Assembly: GCA_017549085.1 (NCBI GenBank)
Contig: JAFYVO010000400.1
Span: 1 to 7,104 of the forward strand
Direction of reading: 5' to 3'
Length of the DNA stretch: 7,104 bases
Origin: Thermoguttaceae bacterium
Lineage (GTDB): Bacteria > Planctomycetota > Planctomycetia > Pirellulales > Thermoguttaceae
The translations under genes were made by a program, and so were the position numbers. Under the pieces are notes generated by a model. That model ran no database searches. It was not told the DNA's origin and saw nothing but the letters and a program-made list of their open reading frames with translations. Positions 1 to 4,974 of this stretch are shown here, piece by piece (the first letter of the stretch is position 1; every line of letters begins with the position of its first letter).

Positions 1-475
1 CCCCGAAACCGACGATCCCGACCGTCCGCTCGACCAAATCGAAGGTCGGTTTGCGCTTGAAACGGCGGAAATCGGGGTTGTTCGCCTCGACGAATTGATC
101 GCAAACGAAGGAGCGCAGGTTCCGCCCCCAACCGAGAATCAGCGCGAGCCCGTGTTCCGCGACTTGGTCGGAAAGAACCCCGGCGGCGGTCGAAATCGTT
201 ATGTCGGACGCGATCACCGGCGGCGTCAGGCACCAGTCCATCCCGGCGGCGGACGACTGAATCCAACGGAGGCGTTTGCGTTCGACGACGCGTTCCCAAT
301 CGACCGGAACCTTCGCGTGTCCGCAAAAATAGTCGGCTTCGAGCAGAGCGTCGGCGACGTCGCGCTGACCGACGTTGACGATTTCGACCTCCGGCCAAGC
401 GGCGCGGATGCGAGCGATCAGCCGATCTTCGACCGGTTCCGAACGAAAACAAACGAGAAGCGTTTCTTTTTTCAT
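1..475 (-). CDS. D-2-hydroxyacid dehydrogenase family protein, N-terminal part (runs off left edge)
   Basis: Translating the minus strand from the ATG at 475-473 gives 158 open codons to the window edge, so the C-terminal half is missing. The sequence reads as the substrate-binding domain of the NAD(P)-dependent D-isomer 2-hydroxyacid dehydrogenases. WIQSSAAGMD (residues 71-80), an AAGV segment (97-100) and VAEHGLALIL (105-114) are the usual landmarks, and GIVGFG (153-158) is the start of the Rossmann GxGxxG loop, cut by the edge. The catalytic Arg, Glu and His lie beyond the window, so activity and substrate (2-keto acid, glyoxylate, phosphoglycerate-like) cannot be judged. No Shine-Dalgarno site is visible before the ATG. 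It follows ruvC on the same strand with a 69-base gap, so co-transcription is possible. Family assignment is secure, specificity is not. Confidence 0.88.
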   Translation of the reverse strand, partial: MKKETLLVCFRSEPVEDRLIARIRAAWPEVEIVNVGQRDVADALLEADYFCGHAKVPVDWERVVERKRLRWIQSSAAGMDWCLTPPVIASDITISTAAGVLSDQVAEHGLALILGWGRNLRSFVCDQFVEANNPDFRRFKRKPTFDLVERTVGIVGFG

Positions 476-487
476 CGCGTTGTTTGA

Positions 488-504
488 ATAATGAGTCGTT
501 ATTG
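488..504. repeat. 17-base near-perfect palindrome between ruvC and the dehydrogenase gene
   Basis: AATAATGAGTCGTTATT is symmetric about its central G apart from one T/G pair. It lies 12 bases before the dehydrogenase ATG and within the ruvC-dehydrogenase gap. It could be an operator for a dimeric regulator or a weak RNA hairpin. No U-tract follows on either strand, so it is not a convincing terminator. Confidence 0.3.
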
Positions 505-544
505 ACGGTTGGATGGTTGGGAAAGTCGCGGTAATCGGCAAAGT

Positions 545-1144
545 TTACCGGCGCGGCGTCGGCGATTGGGGGCAAACGGGGGAAGCGGGGCGTTTGGGGC
601 GTTCGGCGAGGAGCGCGCAAAGCGGGTTGGCGACGGCGGAACGTTGCGTTAAGCGAGCTTCGCTAAAATGGCAAAACGCGACCGCGATCGCGTCGGCGAC
701 GTCGGGCGGCTCCGGGAGGCGCGGGAGGCGCAACTGCAGTTGAACGGCGCGCTGCATTTGCGCTTTAGGAGCGCGACCGTTTCCCGTCGTCGTTTTTTTG
801 ATTTTTGTCGCGGCGTAAGAGACGACCGGAATCCCGGCTTGCGCGGCGGCGAGCATAATCGCGCCGCGAGCGTGTCCCATCAAAATCGCGGTTTCGGGCC
901 GCTCGTAAAGGGAGTAAAGCTGTTCGAGCGCCATTACGTCCGGTTTGAACGCGGCGACGACTTCGGCGATTCCGTCGTAAATATCCTTGACCCGTTCCGG
1001 AAGGGTTTCGGCGCGACTGCGAACGACGCCCGCTTCAAGAAGGCGCGCTCGTCCGGTCGAAACGTCCAACACGGCGTAACCGGTTGTGCGCAAGCCGGGG
1101 TCGACGCCCATTACGATGTTCTCTATTTTAACCGGTTTGTTCAA
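545..1144 (-). CDS. ruvC: Crossover junction endodeoxyribonuclease RuvC
   Basis: RuvC resolves Holliday junctions made during recombinational repair, working as a dimer with the RuvAB branch-migration motor. The 199-residue product has the RNase H-like fold landmarks: GVDPG with catalytic Asp15, ALEQ with Glu74, the YERPETAILMGHARG segment (80-94), and PPDVADAIA with Asp148 and Asp151, followed by CH (158-159). These correspond to the four acidic residues of E. coli RuvC, so it should be active. The E. coli protein is about 173 residues; the excess here is mostly an Arg/Pro-rich tail after residue 160. The start shown is TTG at 1144-1142. The ATG at 1111-1109 (Met12) would begin directly at MGVDPG and trim the first beta strand, so the TTG is preferred, although no clear ribosome site precedes it. 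ruvA and ruvB are not in the window. Confidence 0.93.
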   Translation of the reverse strand: MNKPVKIENIVMGVDPGLRTTGYAVLDVSTGRARLLEAGVVRSRAETLPERVKDIYDGIAEVVAAFKPDVMALEQLYSLYERPETAILMGHARGAIMLAAAQAGIPVVSYAATKIKKTTTGNGRAPKAQMQRAVQLQLRLPRLPEPPDVADAIAVAFCHFSEARLTQRSAVANPLCALLAERPKRPASPVCPQSPTPRR

Positions 1145-1457
1145 TTTAACAACGTTTCGGCGTTAGGACGGCGCAAGGAAAGGGAAATAAGGGGAAACGC
1201 GACGCAAACGGGCGCGCAAAACCCCCGGCGTCGAAACAGATCGGGCTTCGACGCGACGCGTAAATCTCCCGTCGTCGAAAACGGCGGCGCTTTCGACGTA
1301 AAATAGGAGAATGGAGAACGGAGCGGAGTTTAACGCCGACGGCGAAGCGACGGTCGACGTCGAACGCGCGCCGCTCCGCCGCTTGTTTCGCGAATTTTAT
1401 CGGCGATAAGACGGGCGGCGCGGCGTTAAACTCGGGGTAATCGCTAAAATTGCGCGA
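1145..1457. other. Gene-free gap between the PmoA-family gene and ruvC
   Basis: About 310 bases without a credible coding sequence. An 8-base perfect stem (CGTCGAAA at 1273-1280 with TTTCGACG at 1291-1298, 10-base loop) sits in the ruvC-proximal part, and the 108-base inverted-repeat element described separately fills 1326-1433. No good minus-strand promoter for ruvC could be identified. ruvC may be read through from the upstream gene or may use a non-consensus promoter. Confidence 0.6.
1326..1433. repeat. 108-base element bounded by 13-base perfect inverted repeats
   Basis: GAGTTTAACGCCG at 1326-1338 is the exact reverse complement of CGGCGTTAAACTC at 1421-1433. Inside are two further self-complementary parts. 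One is a perfect odd palindrome, TTATCG-G-CGATAA (1397-1409). The other is an imperfect arm pairing GCGAAGCG (1342-1349) with CGC at 1389-1391 and CGCTT at 1380-1384. As RNA this could form a closing stem with two internal arms. As DNA it resembles a very small inverted-repeat element. No target-site duplication is visible at the ends and there is no coding capacity. The repeats are certain; what the element is remains inference. Confidence 0.5.
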
Positions 1458-1460
1458 TTA
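1438..1460 (-). terminator. Stem-loop overlapping the stop codon of the PmoA-family gene
   Basis: TAATCGC (1438-1444) pairs with GCGATTA (1454-1460) around a 9-base loop, with the gene's TAA stop inside the stem. No U-rich tract follows on the minus strand, so it is at best a weak or factor-dependent 3'-end structure. Confidence 0.3.
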
Positions 1461-2465
1461 GCCGTAAATTTCGTTCCAACGAGCGTTGAGGTCGACGTCT
1501 TGCGGCGTGCCGGCGAAAACGACGAGGCGGTAAACGCCCTTCAAAACGAAACCTTTTTCGAACGCGAAACCGCCTTCTTTGAAGAGGAACGGCATCGGCG
1601 AAATGTTGCCGTAGTCGCGGGTGAACCAAGGGCAGTTTTCGAACGGTTCTTTCGGCGGGCAGAGAACCGCGACGCCTTCGGTGATCGCCGGATTAAAGCG
1701 GCGTTTGCCGTAGAAGGCCATCCACTTCGCCGGTTTCGAGAAGGTGTCTTTTTCGCACGTTCCGCCTTCGCTGCTGAGGAGGTTGCCGCCGCCGAAGGGG
1801 CAGAGGTCTTGCTCGACGCGGACGCCGAAGAAGCCGTGGTTCGTCTTTTCGACTTTCACGTCGGTCAGCATTTCCATTTCGAAATCGAAGTCGAGCGTGT
1901 AGTAGTCGTCGCAAACCCAGTTAAGCGTATACTTGCGGCGGTCTTCGATGATCGGGTCTTGCCCCGGTTTTTGCCAAATGCAGCGGTCGGTGAACTCGAC
2001 GACGGATTTGTCGTGTTTAACGAGTTTGAGGTCTTGGCTCTTGATTTGCCCTTGTTGCGAGCCTTCTTGCCAGTAGTTGCCGCCGTTCACTTTGTCGAGG
2101 CCGAAGAAAACGGAACGATGGTGCGGCCAAGGTTGCGACGATTCGGCGGTAACGGAGACGCGGGAGAGCGGCCCGGTCAACGGGTAAATATACGGGTATT
2201 TTTGGTTCGGGTTGGTGCGGTAAGCCGCGACGACTTGGTTGTCTTTGCGGATCCAAAGGATTTTGTCGGCGAAATCCGGGTAATACGAAGTGAAGTGTTC
2301 GACCGGCGCGTCGCCCCAATTCGGTTTCGTCGCGCCTTCTTTGCCCGGATAATTGATTTTAGCGTCAAAAGCGGCGTCGGCGCCGAACGTTTCGGAACCG
2401 AGGGTAACGGTCAAACCGGTCGCGGCCATAAGACCGGCGTTTTTGAAAAAGTCGCGTCGTTGCAT
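1458..2465 (-). CDS. Tat-secreted PmoA-family (DUF6807) protein
   Basis: The 335-residue product begins MQRRDFFKNAG, a twin-arginine motif (Arg3-Arg4) followed by a hydrophobic stretch rich in Ala, Thr, Gly and Leu and a likely cleavage near FGADA (residues 28-32). It is therefore predicted to be exported folded. The mature part shows the hallmarks of the DUF6807 family: YPYIYPLTGP (90-99), WPHHRSVFFG (113-122) with VNGGNYW (126-132), TNHGFFGVRV (208-217) and a late CPWFTRDYGN segment. The family is often labelled 'PmoA' in databases and is common in Planctomycetes, but the label does not imply methane oxidation and the function is not established. Its beta-rich fold and its frequent neighbours suggest carbohydrate-related roles. 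The ATG is supported by GAGG five bases upstream. The nearest strong promoter-like site is at 2715-2687. It lies alone, about 310 bases upstream of ruvC. Confidence 0.87.
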   Translation of the reverse strand: MQRRDFFKNAGLMAATGLTVTLGSETFGADAAFDAKINYPGKEGATKPNWGDAPVEHFTSYYPDFADKILWIRKDNQVVAAYRTNPNQKYPYIYPLTGPLSRVSVTAESSQPWPHHRSVFFGLDKVNGGNYWQEGSQQGQIKSQDLKLVKHDKSVVEFTDRCIWQKPGQDPIIEDRRKYTLNWVCDDYYTLDFDFEMEMLTDVKVEKTNHGFFGVRVEQDLCPFGGGNLLSSEGGTCEKDTFSKPAKWMAFYGKRRFNPAITEGVAVLCPPKEPFENCPWFTRDYGNISPMPFLFKEGGFAFEKGFVLKGVYRLVVFAGTPQDVDLNARWNEIYG

Positions 2466-2576
2466 AACAACCTCGAAATTAAATAAAACGGGAAATTTGA
2501 AACGCCGCCAAACGGGGCGCCGCGACGATTGGGCGAACGCCGTCGCCGTCGCGAAAAGAAGCGCAAAAAACGCCTA

Positions 2577-2588
2577 TATATTAATATA
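2577..2588. repeat. AT-only perfect 12-base palindrome in the PmoA-family gene leader
   Basis: TATATTAATATA is its own reverse complement and lies about 110 bases before the ATG of the PmoA-family gene. It contains -10-like hexamers on both strands (TATATT, TATATA), but without a matching -35 at good spacing. It could be a secondary promoter element or a protein-binding site. Confidence 0.25.
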
Positions 2589-2686
2589 AGGGGAAAACAA
2601 ACGTCGACGCTTGACGATGGCTGCGGCGTTGAACGTAAAAAACGCCAAAACGCCGAGTCGCGAGAACGGCGAACGCTCTATTTTTT

Positions 2687-2715
2687 ATTTTATCCGTTCG
2701 AGATTCGTTTGTCAA
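2687..2715 (-). promoter_or_regulatory. Sigma-70-type promoter for the PmoA-family gene
   Basis: Read on the minus strand, TTGACA (2715-2710) and TAAAAT (2692-2687) are separated by exactly 17 bases: a perfect -35 and a 5/6 -10. Start would be near 2680, giving a leader of about 215 bases before the ATG at 2465. An inverted repeat TCCGTT/AACGGA (2719-2714 and 2698-2693 on the minus strand) overlaps the -35 and abuts the -10, so an operator is possible. Confidence 0.6.
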
Positions 2716-2731
2716 CGGAAAAATAGTCGAG

Positions 2732-2935
2732 AAACGCCGCGAAGGAGAAATTTTAAAAACCGGGGGTTAAGATGGGAAAAAGGACAAAAAAGAGGAAAAT
2801 AAGGCGAAAAGAAGAATTGTTACGATTGCGATAAATGGGGAAAAAGGGGTGAAAAAAAAGGGGGAAAGTAAAGGAGGGAGCGGGATAAATTTTTGAAAAA
2901 CAAACAAAGAACGCGGAGAAACGACGAGATCGAAC
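2732..2935 (+). other. Purine-rich intergenic tract
   Basis: The plus strand is overwhelmingly A and G here. In 2831-2880 only four of fifty bases are pyrimidines, with runs such as GGGGAAAAAGGGG and A8G5. No reading frame in it looks like a protein; the frames give Lys/Arg/Glu or Phe-rich low-complexity strings. It lies between the minus-strand promoter-like site at 2687-2715 and the plus-strand site at 2936-2963. It may affect DNA structure or nucleosome-like protein binding, or may simply be a mutational tract. Confidence 0.55.
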
Positions 2936-2963
2936 TTGACAGAATGACATTTTTTGTTATATT
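2936..2963 (+). promoter_or_regulatory. Sigma-70-type promoter, distal upstream of rpmF
   Basis: TTGACA (2936-2941) and TATATT (2958-2963) are spaced by 16 bases, a strong match. Start is expected near 2970. TGTCAA (2963-2968) mirrors the -35 hexamer just after the -10, forming a 6-base inverted repeat around the promoter. The next credible gene is rpmF, almost 490 bases downstream, so it may supply a long leader transcript or a separate small RNA. Confidence 0.5.
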
Positions 2964-2970
2964 GTCAAAG

Positions 2971-2994
2971 TGTTGAACGGAACCGCGTTCAACA
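2971..2994 (+). other. Perfect 9-base stem-loop at the predicted 5' end of the transcript
   Basis: TGTTGAACG (2971-2979) pairs exactly with CGTTCAACA (2986-2994) around a 6-base loop. It begins about eight bases after the -10 of the 2936-2963 promoter, so the transcript would start in or just before this hairpin. 5'-terminal hairpins are known to protect bacterial mRNA from 5'-dependent decay; that role here is inference. Confidence 0.45.
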
Positions 2995-3178
2995 AAACGC
3001 CGATTGACGCCGATCGCACCTTTTTTGACGTTTGCGTTTTTACTTTGGACGCGTCGAAGAATGAGGAACGGGGACGGCGGAGAGCGATTTTTGACGTGAA
3101 AACGACCGAAACGGAGGGTTTTGTCGAAAACGCAAGGATTTTTGCTAAAAAAGTTGCGTTATTTCGGCACGCCCTCGG
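2995..3178. other. Non-coding stretch with no recognised content
   Basis: No convincing gene or strong structure is seen. A short open frame starts at GTG 2970 and ends at 3182, but it resembles no known protein, has no ribosome site and starts at the predicted transcription start. A T6 run at 3021-3026 lacks a good preceding stem. Confidence 0.45.
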
Positions 3179-3207
3179 TTGACGAAGTCGGGTTTTTAGC
3201 GTATGAT
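3179..3207 (+). promoter_or_regulatory. Sigma-70-type promoter for rpmF
   Basis: TTGACG (3179-3184), a 17-base spacer and TATGAT (3202-3207) match 5/6 and 5/6 to the consensus hexamers at ideal spacing. Start would be near 3214, giving a leader of about 240 bases to the rpmF ATG at 3457. It is the best candidate for the main promoter of the ribosomal-protein gene. Confidence 0.62.
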
Positions 3208-3213
3208 GGAAAG

Positions 3214-3456
3214 AAATTTTTGCCGAGCGTAAAACCCTCCTTTTCTCCGTCGCGTTTTCAGCTTTGACGCCGAGCGTTTCCGGAGAGGCGCGGGTTAGAT
3301 TGCCGCGTCGGCGGCGGTTGAGATGCGCTCAATCGAAATAGAACGTCGCGTTTGACGTCGTTCGACGGAAATTAGGGAGCCGAGGCGTCTTAATCCGTCG
3401 CGTCGTTCGAACGGCGTCGCGCCTTTAACACGATTTAACATTTAGAGGATAGAACA
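3214..3456 (+). promoter_or_regulatory. Structured 5' leader of rpmF
   Basis: Several stem-loops lie in series. TCTCCG (3244-3249) pairs with CGGAGA (3281-3286). CGGTTGAG (3315-3322) pairs with CTCAATCG (3328-3335), with one G-U pair and a 5-base loop. CGACGG plus ATTA (3363-3374) pairs with TAAT plus CCGTCG (3391-3400), with a two-base AA bulge. GCCGAGCGT is repeated at 3222-3230 and 3269-3277. The ribosome site AGAGGA (3444-3449) lies seven bases before the ATG. A tiny frame, ATG CGC ... TGA (3323-3355, 10 codons), lies across the second hairpin. A leader this long and structured could be a site of autoregulation by a ribosomal protein. No known leader motif was recognised. Confidence 0.4.
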
Positions 3457-3642
3457 ATGGCGGTTCCGAAGAGAAAACACAGCAACGCTCGCACTGGCGC
3501 TCGTCGCGCGCACGATTTCAAACGTCCGGTTCAAACGGCTCCTTGCGCCGAATGCAACAAAATGATCCCGACGCACGTCGTTTGCCCGAACTGCGGCTCC
3601 TATATGGGTCGTCAAGTCGTTTCGCAAGACCAAGACAAATAG
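3457..3642 (+). CDS. rpmF: Large ribosomal subunit protein bL32
   Basis: The 61-residue product starts MAVPKRKHSN, the conserved N-terminus of bL32, followed by a basic segment (Arg12-Arg23) that contacts 23S rRNA. Cys30, Cys33, Cys43 and Cys46 form the two CxxC pairs of the zinc-binding version of the protein, with THVVCPNCG around the second pair. All four ligands are present, so this is the zinc-binding (C+) rather than the zinc-independent paralogue. Length is normal for the family. The start is set by AGAGGA seven bases upstream. It heads the fatty-acid synthesis genes, a linkage seen widely in bacteria, but a terminator-like hairpin at 3755-3790 separates it from fabD. Confidence 0.96.
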   Translation: MAVPKRKHSNARTGARRAHDFKRPVQTAPCAECNKMIPTHVVCPNCGSYMGRQVVSQDQDK

Positions 3643-3681
3643 TCGACGCGAACGACGACAAAAGCGCGGCTCTTAACGGCG

Positions 3682-3744
3682 GCTTTCGAGAGAAAGCGCG
3701 TCGAAGGGGGCGTTGCGCGCCGACGGCGTCGAGTTGCGTCGGCG
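3682..3744 (+). other. Two stem-loops in the rpmF 3' region
   Basis: GCTTTC (3682-3687) pairs with GAAAGC (3692-3697) around GAGA, a GNRA-type tetraloop. CGCCGACG (3718-3725) pairs perfectly with CGTCGGCG (3737-3744) around an 11-base loop. Neither is followed by a U-tract. They precede the terminator-like hairpin and may block 3' exonucleases or form part of a larger 3' structure. Confidence 0.45.
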
Positions 3745-3754
3745 GATATGAAAT

Positions 3755-3790
3755 AAAAAGGGAGAGCGCAAACGGTTCTCCCCTTTTTTT
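3755..3790 (+). terminator. Rho-independent terminator after rpmF
   Basis: GGGAGAGC (3760-3767) pairs with GTTCTCCC (3775-3782), allowing one G-U, around a 7-base loop. An A5 tract before the stem and seven Ts (3784-3790) after it complete a classic intrinsic terminator, possibly extended by A-U pairs past a bulged C3783. It lies about 110 bases after the rpmF stop and about 105 before fabD, so rpmF is probably at least partly insulated from the fab genes. Confidence 0.72.
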
Positions 3791-3827
3791 AAGTCTTAAC
3801 GGCGCGAAGCGAAGAAAAAGCCGAACG

Positions 3828-3856
3828 TCGACGGACGCAAGAAAACAAAATAATTA
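3828..3856 (+). promoter_or_regulatory. Possible weak promoter for fabD
   Basis: TCGACG (3828-3833) is followed after 15 bases by AATAAT (3849-3854) or after 17 by TAATTA (3851-3856). Either pairing is imperfect. A promoter is expected here because a terminator-like hairpin ends at 3790 and fabD starts at 3896. Confidence 0.28.
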
Positions 3857-3857
3857 A

Positions 3858-3889
3858 GCGAAATTTTTCGCGAAACGCTGGGAAACGCT
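3858..3889. repeat. Inverted and direct repeats just before fabD
   Basis: GCGAAA (3858-3863) and TTTCGC (3866-3871) form an inverted repeat. It is followed by two exact copies of GAAACGCT (3872-3879 and 3882-3889) spaced at ten bases, one helical turn. The second copy ends six bases before the fabD ATG. The arrangement could be an operator for regulating the fab genes. It matches no operator known to me. Confidence 0.35.
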
Positions 3890-3895
3890 TAGATA

Positions 3896-4789
3896 ATGGG
3901 AAAAACGGCGATTTTATTTCCGGGGCAAGGCGCGCAAACGATCGGAATGGGGCGCGAACTTTACGACGCCTCCGCGAAAATCCGCGATATGTACGCGCAA
4001 GCGAACGAAATTCTCGGATACGACCTGACGAAAATTTGCTTGGAGGGCCCCGCCGAAGTCCTCGACGCGACCGATCAATCGCAACCCGCGATCTTTTTGA
4101 CGAGTTTGGCCGCGTTGGAAGCGTTGAAAGAGTCGGATCCGGAAGCGTTGGAAAATTGCGTCGCGACGACCGGTTTGAGTCTCGGCGAATACACCGCGTT
4201 GACCTTCGCGGGCGTTATGTCCTTTGAGGACGGTTTGAAATTGGTGCGTCTCCGCGGCGAAGCGATGCAAGAAGCGTCGGACGCCGTTCCGAGCGGGATG
4301 GCGAGCGTTCTCGGGCTCGACGTCGAGACGGTGCGCGGGCTTTGCAACGAAGTCGACGCGGAAGATTTGACGATCGCGAACTACCTTTGTCCGGGCAACT
4401 TAGTCGTTTCCGGCGCTCGCGCTTCGGTCGACAAGTTGATGGAAGCGGCGTTGGCCGCCGGCGCGATGAAGGTCGTCGGTTTGAAGGTTGCCGGCGCGTT
4501 CCACACGTCCTTTATGTCGCCCGCCGTCGAGAAAATGCGGCCGATTATCGAAGCGATGAATTTTAGCGCGCCGAAAATCCCGGTCGTCAGCGGCGTCGAC
4601 GCGCGGTTCCATTCCGACCCGAACGAGATTAAGGAAATTTTGATTCGCCAAATTTCGTCGCCGGTTCTTTGGGAAGACGCGATGCGTTTCCTGATCGCCG
4701 AGGGCGTCGAGACGTTTTACGAAGTCGGCCCCGGTCGCGTCTTGCGCGGCTTGATGAAGCGGATCGACCGCAAGGCGAAAATGGCGTAA
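3896..4789 (+). CDS. fabD: Malonyl-CoA:ACP transacylase FabD
   Basis: FabD moves malonyl groups from CoA to the phosphopantetheine of ACP, supplying the extender for every cycle of fatty-acid synthesis in the cytoplasm. The 297-residue product begins MGKTAILFPGQGAQ with the oxyanion Gln11. It has the nucleophile in GLSLGE (Ser95), the carboxylate-binding Arg120 in LRGEAM, and the catalytic His203 in GAFHTSFM. The C-terminal VGPGRVLRGLMKRI is typical. The residue before the nucleophile is Leu rather than the His of E. coli GHSLGE, a variant seen in other FabD proteins and not a sign of inactivity. Length is slightly below that of E. coli FabD (about 309). No Shine-Dalgarno site is evident; the ATG is chosen because the conserved N-terminus starts there. 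fabG follows after 185 bases. Confidence 0.96.
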   Translation: MGKTAILFPGQGAQTIGMGRELYDASAKIRDMYAQANEILGYDLTKICLEGPAEVLDATDQSQPAIFLTSLAALEALKESDPEALENCVATTGLSLGEYTALTFAGVMSFEDGLKLVRLRGEAMQEASDAVPSGMASVLGLDVETVRGLCNEVDAEDLTIANYLCPGNLVVSGARASVDKLMEAALAAGAMKVVGLKVAGAFHTSFMSPAVEKMRPIIEAMNFSAPKIPVVSGVDARFHSDPNEIKEILIRQISSPVLWEDAMRFLIAEGVETFYEVGPGRVLRGLMKRIDRKAKMA

Positions 4790-4800
4790 AACGCGAACAA

Positions 4801-4819
4801 GTTCCGGGAAAATCGGAAC
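4801..4819 (+). other. Stem-loop after fabD
   Basis: GTTCCG (4801-4806) pairs with CGGAAC (4814-4819) around a 7-base loop, 11 bases after the fabD stop. There is no U-tract, so it is more likely a 3'-end stabiliser or weak pause site than a terminator. AT-rich -10-like sequence follows (4836-4846) without a matching -35. Confidence 0.4.
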
Positions 4820-4891
4820 GAAAGATAAGCGTTTGAATAATATATTGTCGTCGAAGAACGGGCGCGAAGCAGCGGCGCCGCGGTCGGAGAC

Positions 4892-4962
4892 CCGAATCGA
4901 ACGTTAAAAGCGGCGATTCGGATAAAGTTTAACGAGCGAGAACGTCGCTTGCGCGGCGCTCG
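4892..4962 (+). other. Stem-loops in the fabD-fabG gap, leading to the fabG ribosome site
   Basis: CCGAATCG (4892-4899) pairs perfectly with CGATTCGG (4914-4921) around a 14-base loop. A second stem, CGAGCG (4933-4938) with CGCTCG (4957-4962), ends three bases before the fabG Shine-Dalgarno GAGGGA (4965-4970). The second hairpin is close enough to influence ribosome access. Confidence 0.4.
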
Positions 4963-4974
4963 GCGAGGGAAGAA

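Noticed and set aside
1500..2486. A 328-codon open frame opposite the PmoA-family gene
   Set aside because: It is the antisense shadow of a gene with clear family motifs. Its translation is Val/Phe/Arg-rich and unrecognisable, as expected from CpG-rich codons read backwards.
2529..2802. Short plus-strand open frames rich in Arg and Lys upstream of rpmF
   Set aside because: Low-complexity translation of purine-rich DNA, no ribosome sites, no recognisable motifs.
2970..3182. A 70-codon open frame beginning at GTG
   Set aside because: It starts at the predicted transcription start inside a hairpin, has no ribosome site, resembles no known protein, and is not a YceD/DUF177 protein, which would be the expected neighbour of rpmF.
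2605..3360. Repeated TTGACG words across the rpmF upstream region
   Set aside because: The word also occurs several times inside fabD and fabG, so it reflects genome composition rather than a regulatory repeat family. Only copies with a well-spaced -10 were kept.
3404..3413. Perfect palindrome CGTTCGAACG in the rpmF leader
   Set aside because: Short and made of the TCG/CGA words that are abundant everywhere in this DNA. With no loop it is also a poor RNA hairpin.
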